Notes under the pieces: model-generated
What the model saw: only the letters and a program-made list of their open reading frames with translations
Told to the model about the DNA's origin: nothing
The model's database searches: none
From: Albitalea sp966211955
Lineage (GTDB): Bacteria; Pseudomonadota; Gammaproteobacteria; Burkholderiales; Burkholderiaceae_C
DNA length: 64,000 nucleotides
Assembly (NCBI GenBank): GCA_966211955.1
Contig: CBIHOF010000001.1
Coordinates: forward strand, 1-64,000
Reading direction: 5' to 3'
Part shown: positions 16,072-23,522 of the stretch, piece after piece
Layout of the letters: every line of letters begins with the position of its first letter
Numbering within the stretch: position 1 is the first letter of the stretch
Program-made: the position numbers and the translations under genes

Positions 16072-18615
16072 TCAAGCGGCGTCCTCGAAGTGCGCGCTGC
16101 GACGGGCGTTGACGGCATGGACCGCGCCACGACGCGAGCCGGTGGCGTTGCCATGCAGGCGGATGGTTCGCGCCGCGCGCGGCGCGAGATGGAAGTGGTT
16201 GTCCTCGGGTGCATGGCCCGGCAGTTCGATGCGCACGTGCTGGGCCAGCCGCTGGGCATGCACGGTGACTTCGATGCCACCGTCGAAGCGCCCGGTCACG
16301 GCCGCGCTGAGGCCCACGTCGTCATCGCGTTGCGACGTCAGGCCCGAGGGGAAGTGGAAGGCCTGCGCGACGAGCTTGTCCGTGCCGTCGAGAAGGCTGG
16401 CGACCACCACTTGCGCCGGCGGCGGGCCAAAACGATAGGCCGCCGAGAGGTCGAGAAACCCGTCGAAGTACGCCGCGGCCGGTAGCGCCGATGTCGAGCG
16501 TGCGGGCAGCTCGATGGCCTTCGCCGCATGGCCGACCAGTGCCGCCGATTCGTTGTAGGCGGCGATGTCGAGCTTCGTGCCGATGGCGGCATCGCGCTCG
16601 TTCACGAGCTGCACGAAGAGCCCGTTGCCGCCTTCGTCGGTGAAGGCGACGCCCACGGGTTGCAAGGCGCGCTTGAGCAAGTGCAAGGCCGGCTTCGCGG
16701 CGCCCTGGTCGTCGACGAGACCCCACCCGGCACCCGCCCACAGGTCGCGCAGGAACCACACCAGCGCCCCACCACAAGTCGAGCCGGCGCGTCGCCATTC
16801 GCCGAAGGCGGCCGCCATCATCTCGCCTGAGGCCACGCGGCTGAGCTCAAGGTAGCGTTCATGGTCCGAATAGCGCAGCCGGGCCGGATCGACCTTGAAA
16901 AGCTCGGCGAGGTAATGGTCACGCACGTCCTCGAAGTCCCAGCCGGCGCCGAGATCGCGCGGCGTGCGCGCCTTCCAGCCCGGATGCGTGATGCGCAGGG
17001 TTTCGCCGCCGGGCATGCGTGCGATGGTCGACGCATCGGGCACGTTGGCGAAAGCGAGGCATTCGGTCGCGAAGCTGACGTCGGCGCGGCGCGCGTCGTC
17101 CAGTGGCCGCAGGTAGGCGCCCACGCCGTAGTACGACGTGGTGCCGACGTCACCCTGGTAGGGGAAGGCGCCGCCGTGTGCACTCGATGGCCACCATGGC
17201 ACATCGGGCAAGGCCTCGCGCACCCACGTCGCGATGTGTTCGTGGAAGAGGGCTGGCGACCAGCGATCGCGTGTCGCGCCCCACATTGCGGCCTGTTGCT
17301 CGACCTCGCTGTTTCCGCAGAGAACCGCCAGCGACGGCCGCGAACGAAGGCGGGCCAGTTGCTGGCGAACCTCCCGCTCGACCGATGCGATGAATGCCGG
17401 CTCGCTCGGGTAGTCCATGTTGGCGAACATGAAGTCTTGCCACACCAGCACGCCTAGTTCGTCGCAGGCGTCGAAGAAGGCATCATCTTCGTAGACCATG
17501 GTGCCGCCCACGCGCAGCATGTTCATGCCCGCGTCGCGAGCCTGTGCAATGGCCGCACGCAAAGCCTCGGGCGATGCACGCAGGCTCACCGGGTCCAGCG
17601 GTGTCCAGCAGGCGCCGCGGCAGAAGATTTCCACGCCATTGATGCGCAAGGCGAAGCGGTCGTCGCGGCGGTCGAGCTCGATGCGCCGAAAGCCGACGCG
17701 GCCGAGGTCGATCGCGACGGCTTCGGCCGCGGCGGCCAGTGAGACGACGAGACGTGCGTCGTACAGGCAAGGCTCACCATGGGTGTGGGGCCACCATGTC
17801 GACACGTCCGCGATGGACAGCGTGCCGGTGAAGAGGCCCTCCGCGCCTTGTACCAGCAGCGAGCGATGTGATTGGCCATCACGCTGCACTTCGAGGGCGA
17901 CGGCATTGATGCGTTGGCTTGCGTGCGGAGTGAGCGTCGCGCTCACGGCAAGCTGCCCCGTCGAGCCGGCCAGCGATGCGTCGACACGCAGCCCGCTGAT
18001 GCCCAAGGCCGATCGGGTCTCGAGCCAAGCGTCTTTCCACAGGCCCACCGCCGCGGCGGGCGGCGACCAGCCCGGCGTGCGGCCCAGCAGCGTGGTGCGA
18101 AACCAGCGCAAGTGCTGGTTCTCGATCATGGGTGCGCGCCAAGCGGGCCTTGGGCGCCGCGTCTGCAAGGCCGCGTCCAGCGAGCGGAATCGGATCACCA
18201 GTTCGTTGCGGCCGCTGCGCAGGCGCGAGCGCACGTCCTGCTCGTGCGCCACGAACATGTTCTCGGTGCTGAACAAGGCTTCGCCGTTCAACCAGGCGTC
18301 GGCAAGCGTCGCGAGCCCGTCGAAGCCAAGCACGATCGCATCGCCATCGGCCGCATCCGGCGTGAGGAAGTGCGTGCGGTACCACCAGTCGGACGCATCG
18401 AAGCGTTCGGCCGAGCCGTCGAGCGACCATGCACCCGCGTCACGCAGCACCGCGGCCACCGTGCCCGCCTGCTCCGCGGCGACCCAGCTCAGCGACGCGG
18501 TGTCCGCCAATTGCGACGGATCGGTGAGGCTGCCAGCCGGCGCCCGAGTGATCTCCCAGCCTCGAACCAGGCGTTCGCGCCGATGCGTCGCGACGCGCCC
18601 GGGCTGGAAGGTCAT
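16072..18615 (-). CDS. Glycoside hydrolase family 2, beta-mannosidase-like
   Basis: An 847-residue protein with the GH2 plan: an N-terminal jelly-roll sugar-binding domain (about 15-205), an Ig-like domain (about 205-315), a TIM barrel (about 320-640) and C-terminal beta domains. The barrel has GACWTPLD, VWQDFMFAN, the acid/base Glu437 in LCGNSEVEQ and the likely nucleophile Glu518 in FATECLAF, so it appears catalytically complete. There is no signal peptide, implying a cytoplasmic enzyme. Its ATG overlaps the carrier-protein stop in an ATGA arrangement, which indicates translational coupling and ties it to the pathway, unlike ordinary mannan catabolism. It might hydrolyse or build a glycoside of the cluster's product; the substrate is unknown. 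Confidence 0.8.
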   Translation of the reverse strand: MTFQPGRVATHRRERLVRGWEITRAPAGSLTDPSQLADTASLSWVAAEQAGTVAAVLRDAGAWSLDGSAERFDASDWWYRTHFLTPDAADGDAIVLGFDGLATLADAWLNGEALFSTENMFVAHEQDVRSRLRSGRNELVIRFRSLDAALQTRRPRPAWRAPMIENQHLRWFRTTLLGRTPGWSPPAAAVGLWKDAWLETRSALGISGLRVDASLAGSTGQLAVSATLTPHASQRINAVALEVQRDGQSHRSLLVQGAEGLFTGTLSIADVSTWWPHTHGEPCLYDARLVVSLAAAAEAVAIDLGRVGFRRIELDRRDDRFALRINGVEIFCRGACWTPLDPVSLRASPEALRAAIAQARDAGMNMLRVGGTMVYEDDAFFDACDELGVLVWQDFMFANMDYPSEPAFIASVEREVRQQLARLRSRPSLAVLCGNSEVEQQAAMWGATRDRWSPALFHEHIATWVREALPDVPWWPSSAHGGAFPYQGDVGTTSYYGVGAYLRPLDDARRADVSFATECLAFANVPDASTIARMPGGETLRITHPGWKARTPRDLGAGWDFEDVRDHYLAELFKVDPARLRYSDHERYLELSRVASGEMMAAAFGEWRRAGSTCGGALVWFLRDLWAGAGWGLVDDQGAAKPALHLLKRALQPVGVAFTDEGGNGLFVQLVNERDAAIGTKLDIAAYNESAALVGHAAKAIELPARSTSALPAAAYFDGFLDLSAAYRFGPPPAQVVVASLLDGTDKLVAQAFHFPSGLTSQRDDDVGLSAAVTGRFDGGIEVTVHAQRLAQHVRIELPGHAPEDNHFHLAPRAARTIRLHGNATGSRRGAVHAVNARRSAHFEDAA

Positions 18616-18878
18616 TGCACGCGCACGCCCGGCAGCTGGGTGATCGCTTCGCGGATGGCCACGACGCTTGCGAACACGCTGCGCTTGAGCATGTGGTCGG
18701 GGAACTCGACATCGAAGGCACCTTCGAGCGCCAGCATCACGTTGACGCTTGCATGCGAGGTCATGCCTGCCTGGTACAGGTCAGCCTCGGGCTGGATCGC
18801 CAGCGCGTCCTGGCTGAGGCGGCCATGGTCCTTCAGGACCGTGCGGATCATGTTGTCGATGGTGAATTCTTCGTTCAT
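18612..18878 (-). CDS. Acyl/aminoacyl carrier protein
   Basis: An 88-residue acidic four-helix carrier protein. The segment DLYQAGMTSHASVNVM holds the presumed phosphopantetheine attachment Ser41; the usual DSL triplet is replaced by TSH, as expected from carriers used by amino acid:[carrier protein] ligases rather than fatty-acid ACP. The gene starts 5 bp past the AcpS-type transferase stop (ATG at 18878; a TTG at 18893 would overlap it) and overlaps the GH2 start. The immediate neighbours suggest it is activated by the adjacent transferase and loaded with an amino acid by the ligase at 20897-21802. A general fatty-acid ACP role is unlikely because no fab genes are nearby. Confidence 0.85.
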   Translation of the reverse strand: MNEEFTIDNMIRTVLKDHGRLSQDALAIQPEADLYQAGMTSHASVNVMLALEGAFDVEFPDHMLKRSVFASVVAIREAITQLPGVRVQ

Positions 18879-18882
18879 GGCG

Positions 18883-19338
18883 TCAAACTGCAAAACTCAA
18901 GGGAATCCGGGGCGGCGGCGCCGCGACGATGGCGACCGCGTAGTCCCCGTCGTGGCTCAGGCTCAGCGCGATGTCGTCGTTGTTCGTGGCGGCGAGCGTT
19001 GCGGCCTTGCCGTGCAGGTGCAGTGCACAGCGGCCGTCGACCAGGCGGCGGATTTCCATCTCGCGCCAGTCGATGCCTGATTCGCACAGGTCGAAGGCCT
19101 TGAGCGTGGCCTCCTTCGCGGCGAAACGTGCGGCGAGCCGTTCGGATCGTTGCGAAGGCGCGGCGCCGGCATCCGCCAGTTCATGCTCGGTGAACAGCCG
19201 CCGGGCGAAGCGCTCGCCGAACTCCCGCAAGGAGTCGTCGATGCGGCTGACCTGCACGATGTCGATGCCCACGCGCGTGCGCTGGCTGCCCACCACGGCG
19301 CGTGCGGCGTCTTCGAGAAGGACAGGAGGCGCTGGCAT
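18883..19338 (-). CDS. AcpS-type 4'-phosphopantetheinyl transferase
   Basis: A 151-residue enzyme that moves phosphopantetheine from CoA to a carrier-protein serine. It has the two AcpS signatures: VGIDIVQVSRI with the Mg-binding Asp26, and RLAARFAAKEATLKA with Glu76 and Lys75, plus SLSHDGDYAVAIV near the end. Housekeeping acpS normally lies with pdxJ/recO, which are not here, so this copy is probably dedicated to the carrier protein immediately downstream. It is the first gene of the minus-strand operon and diverges from the flavoprotein gene across a 357-bp gap. The ATG at 19338 has no strong ribosome site. Confidence 0.85.
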   Translation of the reverse strand: MPAPPVLLEDAARAVVGSQRTRVGIDIVQVSRIDDSLREFGERFARRLFTEHELADAGAAPSQRSERLAARFAAKEATLKAFDLCESGIDWREMEIRRLVDGRCALHLHGKAATLAATNNDDIALSLSHDGDYAVAIVAAPPPRIPLSFAV

Positions 19339-19695
19339 GACAGGACAGTGAACGGCAAGGCAAATCTGCTACCAACTGTTTTTATCACGCGAGCCGTCAG
19401 TCATTCACTCTTCTTGGGGGGCTTCCCCCTCGCCTTGGGGGTGTGTGTGAACAATTGCTCTCACGCCGTGTGACTTGTGGTGGGCCGCTGGCGACGGATG
19501 CGAATGGTGAAGTCGTCGGCGAGTGAGAAATACGTCATGCGTTTCGCCCGATCGTGCGCGGATTCACGCTCACACCGTGTTTGAGGGGGGTGATGCGATC
19601 TGGAATTCCGTTCCAATCCCGGCATTGCCGACGTCAGGCGTCGGTCAGACCATTCTTGCAGCGGCATCGAGGCCGCGCGACGGGGGACCACACGC
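19339..19695. promoter_or_regulatory. Divergent control region of the carrier-protein cluster
   Basis: The 357-bp gap lies between the two operons and must hold both promoters. It is visibly less GC-rich than its flanks near 19366-19400. A 12-mer CTCAC(G/A)CCGTGT occurs at 19460-19471 and again at 19569-19580, 109 bp apart; the first copy extends to the dyad TCAC-N5-GTGA. A G/C tract hairpin (GGGGGGCTTCCCCCTC region) lies near 19415-19432. I could not fix a convincing -35/-10 pair. No gene is visible in the gap; the reading frame crossing it on the minus strand is the antisense of the flavoprotein start. Confidence 0.45.
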
Positions 19696-20868
19696 ATGAC
19701 CACAGCCACTACCTTCGAAACGCTGCTCGTCGCGGTGCGCGGCATTGCCGCCGAGGTTGCGGCGGTGCATGCGGCCGATGTCGATGCGCGGGCCCGTTTT
19801 CCGGCCGAGACGCTGGACGCTCTGCGTGCGGCGCACGTGCTGTCTGCGCCAGTGCCGCGCGAGCTGGGCGGTGCGGGCTGCTCGATGATGGAACTGGCGA
19901 CGCTGTGCTCGACCCTGTCGCAAGCCTGCGCCGCGAGCGGCATGGTGCTCGCCATGCACTACATCGAGGTCGCATGCCTCGCGCGTCACGGCATGGGCTC
20001 TGCGTTCTTTCGCGACTACATGCGCGAGATCGTCGAGCGCCAATGGCTCATCGCGTCCATCACGTCTGAGGTGGGGACCTTCGGCGACACTCGCTCGAGC
20101 ATCTGCGCCGTGGAAGTCGAGGGCGACCGCTTCACGCTGAAGAAGGATGCGACCACGGTCTCCTACGGCGAGCATGCCGACGCGCTGCTCGTCACCGCGC
20201 GCCGGGCGCCCGATGCATCGAACGGCGACCAGGTGCTGGTGCTGCTTCGCCAGGGCGACTACACGCTCAAGCCCACGTCCAACTGGGACACGCTGGGCAT
20301 GCGCGGCACCTGCAGCCCGCCGGCGCGGCTGGAGTCGCAAGCCGGCATCGAGCAGATCCTGCCCGGCGAGTTCGCTGAATCGTCGGCGCAGACCATGGTG
20401 CCGTACTCGCACATCCTGTGGTCTTCGCTGTGGTGGGGCATCGCGGCCGATGCGGTGTCGCGCGCGGCTTCCTTCGTGCGTGGCCAGGCGCGCAAACAAC
20501 CCGGCGTGGTGCCGCCGGCCGCGCACCAGCTGGCTGAAGCCACGGTGCAACTGCAGTCGATGCGCAGCGGTTGGGTGACGGCTGCGACCGAGTTCGACCA
20601 GACCATAGTGCGGGCCGAGGGCATGCAGGAGCTGCTCTCGATGGCCTGGGCACTCAAGCTGATCAACCTCAAGATTGCCTCCTCCGAGGCCGCGCCGCGG
20701 CTCGTGCACCAGGCGCTGCAGATCATCGGCGTGCTCGGCTACAAGAATGATTCACCCTTCAGCGTCGGGCGTCACTACCGCGATGCGCTGTCCGCATCGC
20801 TCATGATCTCCAATGAGCGCCTCACGGCGAAGAGCGCATCCATGCTGCTGGTACTCAAGGATGCCTGA
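19696..20868 (+). CDS. Acyl-CoA dehydrogenase-like flavoprotein, catalytic Glu absent
   Basis: A 390-residue member of the acyl-CoA dehydrogenase fold: N-terminal helices with VPRELGGAGCS (about 53-63), a middle beta domain with SITSEVGTFG (about 121-130), and a C-terminal helical domain ending in LQIIGVLGY and GRHYRDALSAS. In ordinary members the catalytic Glu follows the RDA motif as YEGT; here the aligned pair is Met370-Ile371, and the alternative isovaleryl-type Glu position near residue 238 is also not Glu. Related flavoproteins oxidise amino acids bound to carrier proteins, for example prolyl to pyrrolyl. The gene starts the plus-strand operon, 28 bp before the ligase. Oxidation of the aminoacyl thioester is the favoured role, inferred from context. 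Confidence 0.8.
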   Translation: MTTATTFETLLVAVRGIAAEVAAVHAADVDARARFPAETLDALRAAHVLSAPVPRELGGAGCSMMELATLCSTLSQACAASGMVLAMHYIEVACLARHGMGSAFFRDYMREIVERQWLIASITSEVGTFGDTRSSICAVEVEGDRFTLKKDATTVSYGEHADALLVTARRAPDASNGDQVLVLLRQGDYTLKPTSNWDTLGMRGTCSPPARLESQAGIEQILPGEFAESSAQTMVPYSHILWSSLWWGIAADAVSRAASFVRGQARKQPGVVPPAAHQLAEATVQLQSMRSGWVTAATEFDQTIVRAEGMQELLSMAWALKLINLKIASSEAAPRLVHQALQIIGVLGYKNDSPFSVGRHYRDALSASLMISNERLTAKSASMLLVLKDA

Positions 20869-20896
20869 CCTGCACCACGACAAGGAGACGCGGCCG

Positions 20897-21802
20897 ATGG
20901 GCTACGACCAGCAAGGCTTCTACGACGACCTGGTGAGGCACGGGTTCATCGTCCCGACGGGGGTGAAGGGCGGCTGGGGCCGCGGCGCGGCCTTCGAGGA
21001 CATCGTCGAGCGCTTCAATGCGCTGGTGTCGCGGGTTGCGAAGGACGATGGTGCGGAGACATTTCTCTTCCCGCCGATCGTGCCGCGATCGCTCATCGAG
21101 CGCGTGGGCTACATGGACAACTTCCCGCACCTGAGCGGCTCCATCAGCAGCTTCTTCGGCAACGACCGCGAGGCGCTCGCGCTGTCGGGCAAGGTCAACG
21201 GTGGCGAGCGCTGGGAAGACATGCTCGCGCCGACTGAATCGATGCTCACGCCGGCGGCGTGCTACCCGGTCTACCCGATGTTCAGCGGGCTGTTGCCGGG
21301 CAACGGACGGCTGGTCACGGTGACGGGCTGGGTCTACCGCCATGAGCCGTCGGATGAGCCGACGCGGCTGCAGGCATTTCGCATGCGCGAGTTCATCCGC
21401 GTGGGCACGAACGAGCAGGTCGTCGAGTGGCGCAACGCGTGGCTGGAGCGTGGGCTTGCGCTGTTGAAATCTTTGCAGCTGCCCGTGGAGAGTGACGTGG
21501 CCCATGACCCGTTCTTCGGTCGGGCCGGGAAGATGATGGCGGCGAGCCAGCGGGATCAGCGGCTGAAGTTCGAGATCCTCGTGCCGGTCATCTCCGAGGA
21601 GAAGCCGACGGCAATCTGTTCCTTCAATTGGCACCAGGACCATTTCAGCGGCACCTTCGGCATCCGCGATGCGTCGGGCCAGACGGCGAGCACCGCGTGT
21701 CTTGGTTTCGGCCTGGAGCGCGTGACGCTCGCGCTCATCAAGCACCACGGCTTCGATGTGTCGGCTTGGCCCGCGCCGGTGCGGGCGTTGCTCTGGCCAT
21801 GA
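20897..21802 (+). CDS. Amino acid:[carrier protein] ligase (seryl-tRNA synthetase-like)
   Basis: A 301-residue class II synthetase catalytic core with no N-terminal tRNA-binding coiled-coil, which real seryl-tRNA synthetases (about 430 residues) have. Motif 2 is WVYRHEP with FRMREFIRVG, and motif 3 is ACLGFGLERV. Cys122, Glu165 and Cys268 match the zinc ligands described for the Bradyrhizobium homologue in kind and spacing. Characterised homologues adenylate glycine or alanine and transfer it to the phosphopantetheine of a neighbouring carrier protein, not to tRNA. The carrier and its transferase are here across the divergent promoter. An AAGGAG ribosome site lies 9 bp before the ATG. It overlaps the DUF1839 gene by ATGA. 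Amino acid specificity cannot be read from the sequence. Confidence 0.88.
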   Translation: MGYDQQGFYDDLVRHGFIVPTGVKGGWGRGAAFEDIVERFNALVSRVAKDDGAETFLFPPIVPRSLIERVGYMDNFPHLSGSISSFFGNDREALALSGKVNGGERWEDMLAPTESMLTPAACYPVYPMFSGLLPGNGRLVTVTGWVYRHEPSDEPTRLQAFRMREFIRVGTNEQVVEWRNAWLERGLALLKSLQLPVESDVAHDPFFGRAGKMMAASQRDQRLKFEILVPVISEEKPTAICSFNWHQDHFSGTFGIRDASGQTASTACLGFGLERVTLALIKHHGFDVSAWPAPVRALLWP

Positions 21803-22773
21803 GCCGCATCGCTGTCGTCGGCGGGCTCGACGCGGCCGCGTACACGCCGCACGCGCTGCATTCGCAAGACTGCATCTGGGTCGAGAAGAACTGCTACGTC
21901 GACCTGTGGATCGAGCTGCTGCACGCGCTGAAGCTGGAGCCGCGGGCCTGCCTGGGGTTCACGCTGGCTGTCGACTTCGAAGGCGACCAGTGGACCTTCT
22001 TCAAGCCGTCGCATGACGAGCTGCGCGAACTGTATGGCGTGGATGTGCAGGAGCTGACCGTTTGGCGGCCCTTGATTGACCATGCACTGGAGCACCTGGG
22101 CGCCGGCAAGTGGATCTCGACGGAGGCGGATGCCTTCTGGTTGCCCGACACGGCAGGCACCGACTACCGGCAGCAACACACCAAGACGACGATCGTGCTC
22201 AACGACATCGACGTGGCGGCCAAGCGGCTGGGCTATTTCCACAACGCCGGCTACTTCACCCTGGAGGGCGAAGACTTCATCAAGACCTTCCGGCTGGATG
22301 TGCATGGTGATGACGCGGAGTTCCTGCCGCTCTTCGCCGAGCTGGTCAGGCTTGACCGGGTCGCGACAAGACCGGAAGAGGAAATAAAGCGCACGGCGCG
22401 AGTGCTCCTGCGAAAGCACATCGAGCGGCGGGCTCGCCCGAACCCAGTCGCGCGTTTCGAAGGGCGCTTCATTCGCGAACTGCCACAGCTGCAAGATGCG
22501 GGGTTGGCGACTTACCACCGGTGGGCGTTCGCGGGCATCCGCCAACTGGGCGCCGCGGCCGAGCTGGCATCGCAGCATCTGCATTGGCTGGATGAGGCGA
22601 CGTTCGCGCCGGCCATCGATGCAACAAGGCAGGTGGCTGCCGACTGCAAGACCTTGATCTTGAAGGCGGCGCGCTCGGTGAACACGAAACGCCCGCTCGA
22701 TGCGTCGGCGACCTTCGCCAACATGGCAGTGGCCTGGGACGTGGCCATGAGCTGCGTCGCCGCGAAGGCCTGA
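21799..22773 (+). CDS. DUF1839 family protein, possible carrier-protein acyltransferase
   Basis: A 324-residue soluble protein translationally coupled to the ligase (ATGA at 21799-21802). The DUF1839 family is known mainly as a genomic partner of amino acid:[carrier protein] ligases. The N-terminal half has Cys32 at the head of a helix (KNCYVDLWIELLHA), then FWLPDTAGTDYRQQHTKT with His127, and LNDID with Asp136/138. This Cys, then LP...YR..H, then Asp layout resembles the N-terminal papain-like domain of BtrH, which moves an acyl group off a carrier protein onto a sugar amine. The C-terminal half (about 175-320) is helical. The transferase role is my inference; nothing confirms it. Confidence 0.78.
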   Translation: MSRIAVVGGLDAAAYTPHALHSQDCIWVEKNCYVDLWIELLHALKLEPRACLGFTLAVDFEGDQWTFFKPSHDELRELYGVDVQELTVWRPLIDHALEHLGAGKWISTEADAFWLPDTAGTDYRQQHTKTTIVLNDIDVAAKRLGYFHNAGYFTLEGEDFIKTFRLDVHGDDAEFLPLFAELVRLDRVATRPEEEIKRTARVLLRKHIERRARPNPVARFEGRFIRELPQLQDAGLATYHRWAFAGIRQLGAAAELASQHLHWLDEATFAPAIDATRQVAADCKTLILKAARSVNTKRPLDASATFANMAVAWDVAMSCVAAKA

Positions 22774-22824
22774 GGACACGGCCGCCAGCGCTGCCGGGAA
22801 AGAGCTCTTCGACGAGCGCCCAAC

Positions 22825-22862
22825 AAAAAACCCGCCGGACCTTTCGTCGGGCGGGTTCTTTG
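22825..22862 (-). terminator. Bidirectional terminator between DUF1839 and rpmG
   Basis: An 8-bp stem (AACCCGCC at 22830-22837, GGCGGGTT at 22851-22858) has six A to its left, giving a T run on the minus strand after rpmG, and TTCTTT on the right for the plus strand. It isolates the ribosomal-protein operon from the carrier-protein cluster. Confidence 0.8.
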
Positions 22863-22876
22863 CGAAACAGCTGCTA

Positions 22877-23044
22877 TTACTTCAGCTTGGTTTCTTTGTA
22901 CATCACGTGCTTGCGAGCCTTGGGATCGAACTTCATGATCTCAAGCTTCTCGGGCGTGGTCTTCTTGTTCTTGTCGGTCGTGTAGAAGTGACCGGTGCCG
23001 GCGCTGGACTCCAGCTTGATCTTTTCGCGTCCACCTTTTGCCAT
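22877..23044 (-). CDS. rpmG: 50S ribosomal protein L33
   Basis: A 55-residue basic protein of the large ribosomal subunit. The sequence begins MAKGGREKIKLES and continues with GTGHFYTTDKNK and EIMKFDPKARKHV, matching bacterial L33 in length and motifs. It lacks the CxxC pairs of zinc-binding L33 forms, so it is the C-minus type, independent of zinc. It follows rpmB by 16 bp on the same strand, the common rpmB-rpmG order. A GGAG-like site precedes the ATG. Confidence 0.95.
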   Translation of the reverse strand: MAKGGREKIKLESSAGTGHFYTTDKNKKTTPEKLEIMKFDPKARKHVMYKETKLK

Positions 23045-23060
23045 GATCAGCTCCTAAGAA

Positions 23061-23294
23061 TCAGAGTTCGCCCTTGGCGCGGAGGTCTGCGACGACTTGG
23101 TCGATGCCGACCTTGTCGATGAGGCGCAGTGCGGCGTTGGTGATGCGCAGGCGCACCCAACGGTTCTCGGTCTCGAGCCAGAAGCGGCGGTACTGCAGGT
23201 TCGGCAGGAAGCGGCGCTTCGTTTTGTTGTTGGCGTGGGAGACGTTGTTCCCCACCATCGGGCGCTTGCCCGTGACTTGACAGACGCGTGCCAT
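23061..23294 (-). CDS. rpmB: 50S ribosomal protein L28
   Basis: A 77-residue basic protein of the large ribosomal subunit. It starts MARVCQVTGKRPMVGNNVSH and has TKRRFLPNLQ and RRFWLETENRWVRLR, the L28 signature. A GGAG sequence upstream of the ATG at 23294 supports this start; the longer in-frame extension is not family-like. The first gene of the rpmB-rpmG operon, with a strong promoter upstream. One Cys only, so it is the zinc-free form, as is the L33 beside it. Confidence 0.95.
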   Translation of the reverse strand: MARVCQVTGKRPMVGNNVSHANNKTKRRFLPNLQYRRFWLETENRWVRLRITNAALRLIDKVGIDQVVADLRAKGEL

Positions 23295-23473
23295 GACGCT
23301 TCTCCGTTTGAATCTCGTTTCGTGTCGCGGTGAACAGAGCAGGAGGGGTTGTTCGACCCGTCTTGAATAATCACCCTGGAGGCCGCTGCAAGGCTCGGTT
23401 TCCACTTGCTGCCAAAGCACCCAAGGGCGCTCAAACAACAAGACAAGACCAGCCGCTTTCGGCAAAGACCGCG

Positions 23474-23502
23474 ATTATAGCCAGAAATCCGGGCGCAGCC
23501 AA
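23474..23502 (-). promoter_or_regulatory. Sigma-70 promoter of rpmB-rpmG
   Basis: On the minus strand TTGGCT (23502-23497) and a perfect TATAAT (23479-23474) are separated by 17 bp. It lies about 180 bp upstream of the rpmB start, leaving a leader of roughly 170 bases, long enough for control in the leader. It is the best promoter I could find in the window. Confidence 0.7.
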
Positions 23503-23522
23503 ATCGCCCGGAACTGCCCGGC

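Noticed and set aside
19461..19955. Minus-strand frame in the divergent gap of the carrier-protein cluster
   Set aside because: Most of it is antisense to the flavoprotein gene. There is no ribosome site and no family-like content.
20897..21802. Housekeeping seryl-tRNA synthetase (serS)
   Set aside because: Too short, no N-terminal tRNA-binding arm, and it lies with a carrier protein and its transferase.
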